From a virus, in the IMG/VR virus record IMGVR_UViG_3300042343_000358, positions 1 through 50,472 of that record: a stretch of DNA of 50,472 nucleotides; one strand, 5' to 3'. The translations under genes and the position numbers were made by a program. A model generated the notes under the pieces. The model made no database searches. It was not told the origin of the DNA and worked only from the letters and a program-made list of their open reading frames with translations. Positions 13,801 to 19,203 of the stretch are shown here, piece by piece (position 1 is the stretch's first letter; each line of letters begins with the position of its first letter).

Positions 13801-15880
13801 CTATTTCTGCTTGAATAAACGAAATATTTGATATTAATAATTCTTTTGCATTACTATAACTAGTAACATCATACCCATTAGGTGTATTACTAAGCGGTGG
13901 CATTACAACAGTTGGTAACATGCTGCCCGATGCTACTGCTGAGATTAATGATGCATTATTAAGAATTGAATTTGATATTGTTGAATTACTAGCAACTCCA
14001 GTAATTGATAACAGCCGGTTAATTAAGTTAGCTCTATCAAAATACGGACTGGCATATCCAGAATTTGCAGCAACAGTATACGCTCCGGATGTTGTAAACC
14101 CAAAACCAGAAACGTCGACTTCAATTTGGAGTGTTGATTTGGTTAAATCTATCGGTCCTGTTACAATTCCGACAAAATTAGATAATGATTTTGTTGAAGT
14201 TGATCTAGTTAATACAGCATTAACTAGTATTTGGCTACCGATTGGCAGAATGTTAGTTGGCTGTTCGTCAAAGTAAAGTGTTAACGTGTCACCACTAAAG
14301 TTTGCTGATTTAATAGTAATTGGGTTAACTACTAACATTGACTCTAACTGACTCGCTGATATACCGGTATTTGCAGTAGTAAATGATAGTCCAGTTTGTA
14401 AACTTTGATAATTTGAACTAACTAAAAAATCATAACATAATGCATTAACAATTGCAGCTGTATAATTTCGTAAATTAGGAACATTATATGAGAAATCAGT
14501 AAATTGAAGTTTAACAAAATCAATTATTGAGTTCCATTGTATTAACTCATCGCTAGATGGATGGTTTCTTAAGTATTCAACTGCAAACCAATATGAATTG
14601 TAGGTTAATGCAGGAGTTGGTCCCTGCGAGTCTACTGCGCCTAACATTAAATCATCAGATACTGCTGAAATTAAATTACCTATTTTAATTTTCAACTCAG
14701 ACTCAACAAACGAATATTTATTTACATATTTTTTGTTAATATATGCAATCGTTTCTGCTTGAATAAATGAACGGTTAGCTTGTAATAAATCATATGCAGC
14801 AATATACCCTTCAGTATCAGATTTTCCACTAGTTAATGTTACTTTTTGAATTGTTGAGAAATGTAAGTCAGCGCCGTTAGTCCATGAAATACGTTGTTTA
14901 TATGGGCCTGGTTCTTGGCTTGCTAATTCAATTAATGATTGAGCATGTAATAACGCAGCACCGACAGTGTTATATGCATAATTCCAAAACCGACCTTCTT
15001 TTCCATTTGGGGTATTTGTTTGTAAATCGTTACCACTACTTGCTGATACATATAAGTTAACACTACTTGAAAATGTTTTGTTATCTACATATAACTTAGT
15101 AGCAGCTTGTAAGTCAGTAACATCGTCAGTAACAACCGCATTTAATGGTGTTGGATGATTACTTAGATATAACGGTCCAGACATTGTATCGCCACCGCGA
15201 TACACTAAATCTTTACGTGGAACTAACGCATTTGATAGGTAATTACCAGTTAACGATGCATCATAAAATGCACTAGTTGTATCAATTTGTGTAGGTTGAG
15301 ATGATAATTCTGGTGTAAGTATGCTACCGTCAAGTTGTTTAAAACCAAGTGCACCGTTATACACCCCTAAAAATGTTTCTGCTGCATACCCAACTGTTAC
15401 TGGTAAATCGTTAAGGGTTGTAGGACCACCTGCACCTGGAATATTTTGCCAAGTTGCATTGTATACGTCTACTGCAGATTGATTTGGGTACGGTAATTTG
15501 CCAATTGGTAGATTTGCTGCATTTAAAGGACGTGATAAGTACGGCAATAAATCTGCCGAAAGCTTTGTGCTAGGTACAGACAGTTTTAATGCACCATCTA
15601 CTATTCGTGCAACTACAGTTCCGTCAGTAGTGATACTACGGGCTATTAATCTATCACCGTTACTGTTGATCATCATAATCTGATCTGCTTTATATGGCAG
15701 ATTAGTAATTGGATCTATTAATGGTCCGTCAGATAAATCAGTAAGACGTAACCCGCCTTCAAGGCCGGTTGCTTTGGCTACAAAGTCAAAATTTTCATTA
15801 ACTTTAGTAAATGCACCACGGATACTGTCTCCAGTTCCATCGTTACCTTCGACACCAATGTTGATCGTTTGTATTGTCAT
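1826..15880 (-). CDS. Giant tail-fibre-like virion protein, 4684 aa
   Basis: One unbroken frame of 14 kb. The first 35 residues (NDGTGDSIRGAFTKVNENF) match the N-terminus common in T4-like marine phage fibres. About six copies of a degenerate module, D-I/V-xx-I-L-x-A-xx-Y-D-L-L-x-G-G-x-S-Q, occur near residues 430, 720, 1060, 1270, 2030 and 2155. A segment near 1500 (VESGIYYEDFPLKLSPNISL) looks like a pectate-lyase-type beta-helix entry. An IxGNSNxxFNG...NPGxxG module occurs near 3270, 3350 and 4600. A Cys/Gly block near 3555 (STGHDFCDIGTGGY) recalls VrlC-type cyanophage proteins. A lectin-like segment near 4150 (QPRFDYDLLGVSKGLLIEE) and the C-terminal YYPLRISNNELQRMT suggest concanavalin/LamG folds for glycan binding. 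AGGAGTG ribosome site and GATAAATA late box upstream. Inferred role: host recognition. Confidence 0.9.
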   Translation of the reverse strand: MTIQTINIGVEGNDGTGDSIRGAFTKVNENFDFVAKATGLEGGLRLTDLSDGPLIDPITNLPYKADQIMMINSNGDRLIARSITTDGTVVARIVDGALKLSVPSTKLSADLLPYLSRPLNAANLPIGKLPYPNQSAVDVYNATWQNIPGAGGPTTLNDLPVTVGYAAETFLGVYNGALGFKQLDGSILTPELSSQPTQIDTTSAFYDASLTGNYLSNALVPRKDLVYRGGDTMSGPLYLSNHPTPLNAVVTDDVTDLQAATKLYVDNKTFSSSVNLYVSASSGNDLQTNTPNGKEGRFWNYAYNTVGAALLHAQSLIELASQEPGPYKQRISWTNGADLHFSTIQKVTLTSGKSDTEGYIAAYDLLQANRSFIQAETIAYINKKYVNKYSFVESELKIKIGNLISAVSDDLMLGAVDSQGPTPALTYNSYWFAVEYLRNHPSSDELIQWNSIIDFVKLQFTDFSYNVPNLRNYTAAIVNALCYDFLVSSNYQSLQTGLSFTTANTGISASQLESMLVVNPITIKSANFSGDTLTLYFDEQPTNILPIGSQILVNAVLTRSTSTKSLSNFVGIVTGPIDLTKSTLQIEVDVSGFGFTTSGAYTVAANSGYASPYFDRANLINRLLSITGVASNSTISNSILNNASLISAVASGSMLPTVVMPPLSNTPNGYDVTSYSNAKELLISNISFIQAEIVSYLSAEFPLATYNREGCLQDVKYLVLSLAYDLLYGGNSQSTHAATQIKSFINNMSSASSDACTASIRYINVIAQDIIQNIPLATTYQQSVKQYRNNSLTGGIIGATSISLNINSVVNIISLLPTTMAGVTVNINSTGTITATTGVSTPAAISTLAVGQYVKISGTNLGSGVISEGTYPIIATNGTSSFQLGNANGNGNPLTIGTEGTLSGLSYTFYPFVSYASPARNAVRNTVITNIPAYTTATDSNESDGYARTTVPWFIDHFYPVIDEDGVVKSQIEYLFTFISTTITNGIHPVDLPTFPSTITSVYSNTTKEALNAARTAIMTTSLSTIVNNTYAARSGNKVSGVLEALYKQYVTDVVLAVAYDITYGGSSATYSATINAYTDSNNKTNYLSTVDNTAVSLITELKKQIKVAADVLVKVTAINSSTEFIVNVNHAISGPVTFNMGTKTGLTATLHAGENTVTLIGVGNNTTGITVNDIITQTNIINSSGAFGINPISNFIDTAFSTSTTSSTPLLESVTILQLVEPYRSAATVRSLFTSNTETIKTDTIQHIKTTFAGGFKYNETLCYQDIGSIVNAMSIDLITDGTWQSINTGKSFYKNGGRLGSTGEQSITGIKFVKNLANQILKKEYKTRYQSLVSQISVISNSADLASTLINIVPVGITRTDLTVSSLARDTTFVNNFNIMLDIIENGIGNAPEMVTATFGTGIWHVAVSNGDKGYVDQGKPNNIDIFPAKIIAGVGNQLANITASTASATIVKYVSGTDTSGVNLIAGVDTIQTRLIRPDFFKLYEEVEFGETVRDLQITMFVESGIYYEDFPLKLSPNISLKGDEFRRTIIRPINRVSQSPWRKLFFYRDSIVDALEIGVVEYNGVNNAPDGIYASISGTTSKIAITLAGYQAPLGWVGKVFADLEVDNANAEASATTTAHAKINSGVGTTTGSVVSTKLTGTISVGDYVGDSLSTVSYIPAGSTITAVSSATDNNGITTISFNIKFPSLTDSIADSITAALKFIKQSEGNKKRGKAVVDSVSGNIMNCTVIYPFNVAKTLAPTKWKLFNTQNYGYHYLTDPSDPSSQAKNNKDIDVLLCNEGNRVTGITFQGQGGFAMVLDPTGNIKTKSPYIQECSSFSQSNNYKRFAGGQYIDGFAGRLYGTIVNVEDLGITVTVQGMIRAVSNVVSWTAGTKTLVVNKVDKNILVGAVVSGVGFIANQTVVSATSASVLISAGLYEIQWTLVVSAVADATPSGTIVFGPSSGLDIRPPQAPCSFYVRGKRYQIDDVVEFNPATATVKLTLDNTTPYLYDAATHEITFNLQKTRRDVRYVIDAAASDVVLNTTYRSVHAGRRFLASYSSLLLGSLQDLTVSGIKYAASQTPTLASNLSFNSNIDIITSMILSGVEPSAGVTWPVLPNSVADYTNLNAACSIIRRNKSFIISEISAYIAQSTVLSNYAKYNQLTSERDIGYILDAMTYDLLFGGTSQTYSCAVSFYNGVSYIPTVSSICVRVFNRLKILLPSIIHGSTTWTTSFGTITKTPGTIGSQDTTSAASVTFQSTLDPLFDILVDYVDATIPTDAGVFTPTVSQPCKVVSATIGGTQTGTYVVGNLLTLTVATTNDVKAWVTEVNAAGQVTAVDFKIAGTGSVAGSFTTAPVSLTSLSTTRAQGTAASAGTGTGATLTLVLGPEWFPIVDDSIYTQNSIYTQIMYYTSIIDIAANTVSYLISGASQKINIETGGNRSMLGNDFAMFNDLAYGILANNGAFTEQVCTFTYYAHTGFWANNGSNLRGVGCSNSFGNYGMRASGYDVTELPDSVALSNHMIQTMRVYKQGLTALDMTPTATVAAQEVYVYGWDYLPTNGSILEIDHTLNGGTIVSYTISSIQYTTVQAAGSTVLKLNLSSSGNNGTSSTGLKLALYHNQLVTVRSMNSLKFYNVDNVKPTRPSTALQYNDNLNDVYRIVSYGLNESTGDPLSANTAILQSDSEFLYYTLSTSKLIAYGDPADISARIISNSGATIYVNNVAAGETLAQGQFISGIGFTGQHITTAPTASTFSSTSSTVSIAGVLTVGGTLTGTVATGMTLTINGISTAIYITKFNSSNATWQTTYTGTAITSTTISGVKYAVTLDTAPSITPYGAVSFSTKTQGSKVGDVRIACNPISNVATIDQLKKQKYVTAWNGRLHRIIQYVPATVAVTGTFSEWTLNTSTLKFLNGLTGPIYADLLIVGRHPTTGAIEFAGTVASYTVADTGTVSVIVNNPTNGTIDNTAAINLTANGIFTFGADATSYLELSPTALINNNATGEPVPALVYNSKTLQTGSTTNQLVTFDIPFNKDNKLPVVNGYVKVVGTVTNTAYNGSYQVASVVDQTAITIGSATDYTTGMVVTFQIFVTNIASNSTFTTSTVHNLSVGDLVVFKTAVASTTVSGTTYDAIVITNPYYYVYSMPTTTSFVLKTTSGTGAGSGTPLTNFANNVLLSLEITTPISRSAFMNTSTNNAIVQSIVGNTIYVSPACWVPINVPVRATIPAVVESILIVDGGSGYTTAPKLTITESTVTATATCTINADGGISQITMILKGSGYISTPTVTPTPPPAGGRTPTLRAVLSTPVKLDSTATSGITTSSMTLLYTGDPGIFDANETTYLATSGIPTQYLTSGFYDVEITFAALASAPAGGSYVKISGNSNSLYNGIVIVNASPAPITTRVTVQYPFNPGIAGTLPLVTSISKVNIITAVSSAVNTTGTSYAGTVNGITYTANSGYVVTFTTTAFTSALTAGSWVQIAGNSNNLFNGIVQVVATGSTTSLQVFYSYNPGTPGAFTSGVSGAFTFTSVTPTNTAATSSSLGISKPFTSSVSYTFEIGYPTGVGAQVTTRISTCRSTGHDFCDIGTGGYSTTNIPYSIYGDPALSRQVSHETLDEGVGRCFYVSTNQDGIFRVGRFFSVDQGTGIVTLSSNLALSNVSAFGFNRGGAVVSEFSTDSSMTDNSSNKVPVESAVRGYIDKRLGIDHGGSELPPSSKIGPGYLPLSGLVGMTGTLSMNTHVITGIVTNANDNSCAVNVGYLTNKVDGKSNFYQLDDASITSASTSQMLVYDALLARPTSPVTYGRWINKSLTGDITIKYESGTLSSTIGSEKISDSMVSKTAAIDHTKLSLDSAVASPAVTTTATAGSCVGTNTPFTVTLTFATQLIQPFTSGTRIKVVGFIPAEYNGIWSVTGGSTTTVTYTVPANISSTATVLGTIAALTGVASFNNKVFSTSSGWVDLADSTSKTTGILLPKLQKLSAKKILGNITESINAVVEVDPGDIVDLGDGVKNAPFTLQGAMSVKTTNVVNGIVVNTYESIQYTTNGTASCVVQTDAAGAIDAQTLKVNNKKSIDSSSNVIKFYTPTAGSDQPFMSAIGDTTTSSIISVTTLETTTNSGKIQTANLTTGAAGTAGTVVGNWTVSSGSSWNLTNAVTELSADGLYASEARVKIRPTLILDFANSRTLDPRVTFTRNSIATCYNAFGVLVTVGVNQPRFDYDLLGVSKGLLIEETKTNLLIYSTTFTTWTTSNISSTVTVAGGAPTNGNAIRFTAAASNGVLSITLLTLSTLQPYVFSIWAKSVSGTSAISIALDNAVSPPWITQTITSTLTRYTFPVVVPNSNTKFSIMIPASAVVVLWGAQLEATDNADATSYIKTDWETTSSTSNSISTGFTGSKTFTVAANGNNTVEKIPNNASVTITATVGNSLVGTVTSHLGTTLIVDVTTVTGSGTFTSWTIKAGKTQTRELEYAAITGTNFSSWYRQDEGTLIVNETIESSSSSTNNYSTVKLTNTTDVNSITLGCKSTSSYVLTFNATSSAVSNPVGFTGYSDSSVITSSSIDISAGIKVTFNFTALSSKPSTTVWYKILGNSNSAFNGVFKLDSSTLSSVTIVYPSNPGIFGTGPTYIMLYKPAVSHGIAYKLNDCAYGWNGRAIQTDSAATIDANVDTLYIGNYTAGTSVGIQYIARITYYPLRISNNELQRMTIQ

Positions 15881-15919
15881 TTTAAGTTACACTCCTGCGG
15901 TAAACATGTTATTTTATAA

Positions 15920-15927
15920 TATTTATC
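15920..15927 (-). promoter_or_regulatory. T4-type late promoter box GATAAATA
   Basis: On the minus strand GATAAATA lies 40 bases upstream of the giant fibre ATG, seven of eight bases of the T4 late consensus. The ribosome site AGGAGTG lies between box and start. Confidence 0.55.
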
Positions 15928-15961
15928 AAATATATTTTATAATCTTAATGTAAATACTATA

Positions 15962-16249
15962 ATGATTATTACTACAACATATGTTACTACTGAATATACT
16001 CGAACTAGTAAGTTAGGACATACACATTCATATTTTCGAAAAAAAACTATTATAATTTTAAGATGCGATAATTGTGGATTAATTTTTAATCGAGACAAAG
16101 GTTCTATTGCACCTGATCGAGTTTCAGATCAAGTGTATCATGTATGTCAACATTGTAATGCTAAACAGTTTGCACAATCAAAAGGAGTTGAACGACGATT
16201 AATATGGAAAATGCCAGTTAGTAGTCTTAAGACATTAGACCAATTATAA
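15962..16249 (+). CDS. Small zinc-ribbon protein (95 aa)
   Basis: Two CxxC knuckles are visible: C35-D-N-C38 and C62-Q-H-C65, spaced as in a single four-cysteine zinc ribbon. The N-terminus is basic and aromatic (GHTHSYFRKKT), and a KGVERRxIW segment follows the second knuckle. I associate this arrangement with a conserved small protein of T4-like marine phages, but I know of no assigned function. It is transcribed divergently from the giant fibre gene. The 80-base gap holds a TATAAT at 15938-15943 without a clear -35, and TGTAAATA at 15948-15955 is a weak late-box match. No strong ribosome site is visible, so the start is less certain. Zinc binding and nucleic-acid contact are inferences. 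Confidence 0.75.
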   Translation: MIITTTYVTTEYTRTSKLGHTHSYFRKKTIIILRCDNCGLIFNRDKGSIAPDRVSDQVYHVCQHCNAKQFAQSKGVERRLIWKMPVSSLKTLDQL

Positions 16250-16268
16250 ATATGAAAAAGGAGATATT

Positions 16269-16619
16269 ATGTTTGAATTCATTAAATCGTTATTTAGAAA
16301 AACCCCTACCAAACCTGTAGCCTCTACTGGACCGGTACTTGTACATGCTGATATTGGCGAAAGCATTGTTATTAAAGAAGTTGCATTAGCAACTACTAAA
16401 CCAAAAACAGCTAAACTAAAAACTACAAAACTAAAAGAAGTTAAACCAATAGCAACTGTTACTGAAATTAAACCTGCAGTAGCTAAAGGTGTTAAAGCAG
16501 CTAAACCAAAAACACCTAAACCTAAACAGGCAAAAGTTGAACCTGCAAAAATTGTGCAACTTGTACAACCGTTACCAACTAAGAAAAAAGGTCGTCCTAA
16601 AAAAGATACTACTGTTTAG
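16269..16619 (+). CDS. Lys/Pro/Ala-rich protein with C-terminal AT-hook-like motif (116 aa)
   Basis: After a short start (MFEFIKSLFRKTP) the protein is a low-complexity basic tail: repeated KPKT, KLK, KPKQ and AKP units resembling histone H1 or HU tails. It ends in KKKGRPKKD, which matches the core G-R-P of an AT-hook flanked by lysines, suggesting minor-groove binding to AT-rich DNA. A strong AAAAAGGAGAT ribosome site precedes the ATG. A TATAAATA box at 16245-16252 overlaps the stop of the preceding zinc-ribbon gene, but a start point there would cut into the ribosome site, so co-transcription with that gene is also possible. A bidirectional terminator follows immediately. DNA binding is inferred from composition and the motif; the exact role is unknown. 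Confidence 0.75.
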   Translation: MFEFIKSLFRKTPTKPVASTGPVLVHADIGESIVIKEVALATTKPKTAKLKTTKLKEVKPIATVTEIKPAVAKGVKAAKPKTPKPKQAKVEPAKIVQLVQPLPTKKKGRPKKDTTV

Positions 16620-16624
16620 TCATT

Positions 16625-16652
16625 AAAAAAGGCAGCCTAAGCTGCCTTTTTT
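16625..16652. terminator. Bidirectional intrinsic terminator
   Basis: GGCAGC-CTAA-GCTGCC forms a six-base GC-rich stem, flanked by A6 on the left and T6 on the right, so it works on both strands. It separates the AT-hook-like gene (ending 16619) from convergent queD (ending 16654). Confidence 0.9.
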
Positions 16653-16653
16653 C

Positions 16654-17184
16654 TTATCCTGTATATCTACAGTGGCTTTTACGAGTTTCCCACAGCTCAA
16701 CTGCAGTAACCTTTGCTACATCACCTATACGTGATTGAGCATACTCAAACAAATATTTACAAATGTTTTCGCTTGTTGGTACAAAATCAACTAATACAAA
16801 ACTATTATAATGTAATTGCATACTGTCTGTTAGCCCGACCCAGTTATAACTTCCTAAATTTGAAAAGTTTTTAAAATCTTCAATCTTAGGCATGTGACTT
16901 GCTGTGATCATATCAAAATTTGGATCGTTAATATCAATCATAAATTTATGATCCAATACATCATCTACAAATTGTTTCATAAAGTTTAAATTCTTAAAGT
17001 CTGTAACCATTTCTGAATGATCTAAAGTATCAGACCCTAAAAATACTTTAATTGAATAACTGTGACCATGTAAATGCTTGCAGGCACAGTCAGTTGAAAT
17101 ACTTAACTCAACATGATTTAATTTTTGTGCCCATACTCTGTGTCCCATTTCAAAATGAAACTCTTTATCTATTTCCCATTTCAT
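16654..17184 (-). CDS. queD: QueD-like 6-carboxy-tetrahydropterin synthase (176 aa)
   Basis: Family hallmarks are clear: H15 (MGHRVW) and H39/H41 in C35-K-H-L-H-G-H-S-Y are the three zinc histidines with catalytic Cys35. VTDFKNLN, LDHKFMIDIND, PTSENICKYLFE and a C-terminal AVELWET glutamate follow in the usual order. QueD converts dihydroneopterin triphosphate to 6-carboxy-tetrahydropterin, an early step to preQ0 and queuosine. At 176 aa it exceeds the roughly 120 aa of bacterial QueD, with an insertion between the LDH and PTSEN motifs. In phages the pathway can feed 7-deazaguanine into DNA; a DpdA-like transglycosylase lies at 48395. It has its own sigma-70-like promoter (17212-17240). A closely related pyruvoyl-tetrahydropterin synthase activity is the main alternative. 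Confidence 0.92.
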   Translation of the reverse strand: MKWEIDKEFHFEMGHRVWAQKLNHVELSISTDCACKHLHGHSYSIKVFLGSDTLDHSEMVTDFKNLNFMKQFVDDVLDHKFMIDINDPNFDMITASHMPKIEDFKNFSNLGSYNWVGLTDSMQLHYNSFVLVDFVPTSENICKYLFEYAQSRIGDVAKVTAVELWETRKSHCRYTG

Positions 17185-17211
17185 ATAATTGCCTGTCTAT
17201 TAAAAAGCTAT

Positions 17212-17240
17212 ATTATATAATCATTGCTTCAAGAAGTCAA
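17212..17240 (-). promoter_or_regulatory. Sigma-70-like promoter for queD
   Basis: On the minus strand TTGACT (17240-17235), a 17-base spacer and TATAAT (17217-17212) give a near-consensus host promoter. The predicted start is near 17205, 21 bases before the queD ATG. Confidence 0.75.
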
Positions 17241-17241
17241 C

Positions 17242-17631
17242 CTACTTCTTCATATCAGCACAACTATCTACTGCTGGACAATCGTTGCATATGTTGCCAG
17301 CTGTTTCTTTACAATTCACAATAATCTTTATTTGGTCAAGATCTGATGTAATCTCAGTTAATATTTGATATTCAGAATGCACAGCCCTGACTATTTTACC
17401 AATTGCACTAACTGTCCAATACCACCAATTTATACTAACTATTAAACTAACCGAAATAATTCCCCACCAAATTAAATTATTATCAAGACTAGAAAGATAA
17501 AACCAACTAACAATTATACCAATTACTGCAACTACTACTACTGAACTAGCATATAACCATAACCTACGTTGTTTATAAATTTCTTCTAAATCATCAGTGT
17601 GATTCTTTATCTTACTAGTTATATCACCCAT
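17242..17631 (-). CDS. Two-helix membrane protein with Cys-rich tail (129 aa)
   Basis: I place the start at the ATG at 17631, which overlaps the stop of the upstream fibre gene as TAATG and has GGAGTG just before it; a longer frame to 17694 would overlap the fibre by 64 bases. The N-terminal third is soluble and charged. Two hydrophobic segments follow (LWLYASSVVVVAVIGIIVSW and LIWWGIISVSLIVSINWWYW), so both ends probably face the same side. The C-terminus has four cysteines, C-x7-C-x2-C-x5-C, near the end (CKETAGNICNDCPAVDSC), which could bind metal or form disulfides. Translational coupling to a fibre gene suggests late expression. I do not recognise the family; function unknown. Confidence 0.75.
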   Translation of the reverse strand: MGDITSKIKNHTDDLEEIYKQRRLWLYASSVVVVAVIGIIVSWFYLSSLDNNLIWWGIISVSLIVSINWWYWTVSAIGKIVRAVHSEYQILTEITSDLDQIKIIVNCKETAGNICNDCPAVDSCADMKK

Positions 17632-19118
17632 TACACTCCAATCAATCCAAACGGTTTCCATTCTCCCGGCGTACCCGTTTGCAAACATATCCAACCAACA
17701 TATCCATTAGCTGTTGGATTTTCATTCCAGCAAATGTCACCTTTTACAAAAGAACCGACTACTGGAGCAGCAATTCCAGTAACAAACTTTTTATTGTTAA
17801 AACTTACATCACCATTTACTGATAAACTAACTGTTGGATCAGGGTTATTAATACCAATTGATAATGGACCAAACACTTTAATTGGAGTAGTTGCATTTAA
17901 TTTGTTACCTAGCACAATTTCATTAGGATCACTGTATAGTACAACTGACTCATTAACTGATAATACTAATTTAGATTTTGCATCTAATCCATTAGTGTTA
18001 ATAGTTATAGAATCGGCTATGTTAACAACCGGCGTATTAACATGTGATGCTGACGTTATTCCGCTATCAAAGGTTACTGTTCCTAATACCGATAAAGATT
18101 TTAACTCTCCAACTGATGTTAATTTTGAATCAGTAATATTATTACCAATTGCAGTTTCTGATAATACTTCAGTGCCGTTGATGTAATACGACCTCCCAGC
18201 AACTATATCAATTGACTCAGTTGACCAAAATCTGTCCGGTAATTCACTTAAAATAAATTGTTTTAATGCACCAATCCCTGACCATAGTAACCCTTTCCCA
18301 TAGATTGAACTACTAGCAGATGTATTAAATTCTAACGAAGTTGTTCTTTCTATTCGTGTATCAGAAACTACGCTGTCAGCATATAATGATCCAAACACTC
18401 GCAACACACCAGTTTTACTTAGTTCATTGCCAATATGCACCTCTCCATTATTTTTTACTACTAATCTAGGTAAATTATCACTAATGATTGCAACATCATG
18501 ATTTGATCTTGTTCCGATATTAGCCAAATTATAAACAGGACTGCCAATTGAAATCTCTACATTGTTATCAACAATACTAATTGACGCCGACGGTTCAGAT
18601 GTTCCTAATCCTAATCGATTACTAGTACTATTAAAAAATGCAAATCCACTTAACGAAGTATCACCGTAAACTGTTAACGCAGTTAACGGACCAACTTGTC
18701 TTAAACTACTTTTAGAAATAGATGGTCCTAAGCTAGTTGCAGAAATTACCGGAACATCGTCGATCCTATAAGACGCATCAGATGGGATATCAAATGAATT
18801 ACTATTCCACAACCGACCACCTGACCGATAAATTAATTGGGTTGTTTCGGTGTTGTGTATCCATTTAAGTCCTCGTCCGTTAAGATCGTCGGTTGTATTA
18901 GCGATCCATTCGGCATTAGGTGTTAAGTCTTTTTCTTGCTCATTGTCAGTAATTAAATTTTTAACACGCAACGTATCGGCTACAATAGTATCTGCAGTTA
19001 ACAAATGTATAACTGACTCGCCAGTAACCTGTAAGGTATTAGCTACATTAAGGTTAGTAGTAACTGAAAGGTTATCAATAACAATAATATCGTTTTGTAT
19101 AGTAAGTAGTTGGTTCAT
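17631..19118 (-). CDS. Tail fibre-like protein with internal duplication (495 aa)
   Basis: The N-terminal half has beta-helix-like NLSVTTNLNVANTLQVTGES turns. Two related modules of about 75 residues begin near residues 80 and 275, each reading G-x-GLxW...R-x-W...S-x-DI...SY-x-I...VxS-x-T...G-x-x-I...S-x-L...VG-x-L. Fibre-type GLGTSEPSASISI and SIGINNPDPTVSLSV turns occur. The C-terminus (GDICWNENPTANGYVGWICL then GTPGEWKPFG) is a terminal module I recognise from many phage tail fibres. It is the first gene of a minus-strand unit with the membrane protein at 17242. A GATAAATA late box lies 19 bases upstream of the ATG. Adsorption role is inferred. Confidence 0.88.
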   Translation of the reverse strand: MNQLLTIQNDIIVIDNLSVTTNLNVANTLQVTGESVIHLLTADTIVADTLRVKNLITDNEQEKDLTPNAEWIANTTDDLNGRGLKWIHNTETTQLIYRSGGRLWNSNSFDIPSDASYRIDDVPVISATSLGPSISKSSLRQVGPLTALTVYGDTSLSGFAFFNSTSNRLGLGTSEPSASISIVDNNVEISIGSPVYNLANIGTRSNHDVAIISDNLPRLVVKNNGEVHIGNELSKTGVLRVFGSLYADSVVSDTRIERTTSLEFNTSASSSIYGKGLLWSGIGALKQFILSELPDRFWSTESIDIVAGRSYYINGTEVLSETAIGNNITDSKLTSVGELKSLSVLGTVTFDSGITSASHVNTPVVNIADSITINTNGLDAKSKLVLSVNESVVLYSDPNEIVLGNKLNATTPIKVFGPLSIGINNPDPTVSLSVNGDVSFNNKKFVTGIAAPVVGSFVKGDICWNENPTANGYVGWICLQTGTPGEWKPFGLIGV

Positions 19119-19136
19119 AATTAGCTCTCTTTTAAA

Positions 19137-19144
19137 TATTTATC
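19137..19144 (-). promoter_or_regulatory. T4-type late promoter box GATAAATA
   Basis: GATAAATA on the minus strand lies 19 bases upstream of the fibre ATG at 19118. With the plus-strand box at 19178-19185 it makes a divergent late promoter pair. Confidence 0.55.
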
Positions 19145-19177
19145 TTAAATTTCATTATGTAAACTACATAAAAAACA

Positions 19178-19185
19178 TATAAATA
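19178..19185 (+). promoter_or_regulatory. T4-type late promoter box TATAAATA
   Basis: An exact match to the T4 late consensus TATAAATA, 19 bases upstream of the ATG at 19204. The transcript would start near 19192. Confidence 0.65.
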
Positions 19186-19203
19186 CTAAAAACGAGAACA
19201 CTT

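Noticed and set aside
436-14276. Many plus-strand open frames (about 60-140 codons) opposite the fibre genes
   Set aside because: They are antisense to long minus-strand fibre genes, lack ribosome sites and have Val/Thr/Pro-rich translations that mirror the fibre repeats.
16245-16252. TATAAATA as a firm late promoter for the AT-hook-like gene
   Set aside because: The box overlaps the preceding stop, and a start six to seven bases on would fall inside the ribosome site; kept only as a remark.
17599-18186. Plus-strand frame of 195 codons
   Set aside because: It runs antisense through the third fibre gene, has no ribosome site, and its hydrophobic, Pro/Thr-rich product is a shadow of the fibre sequence.
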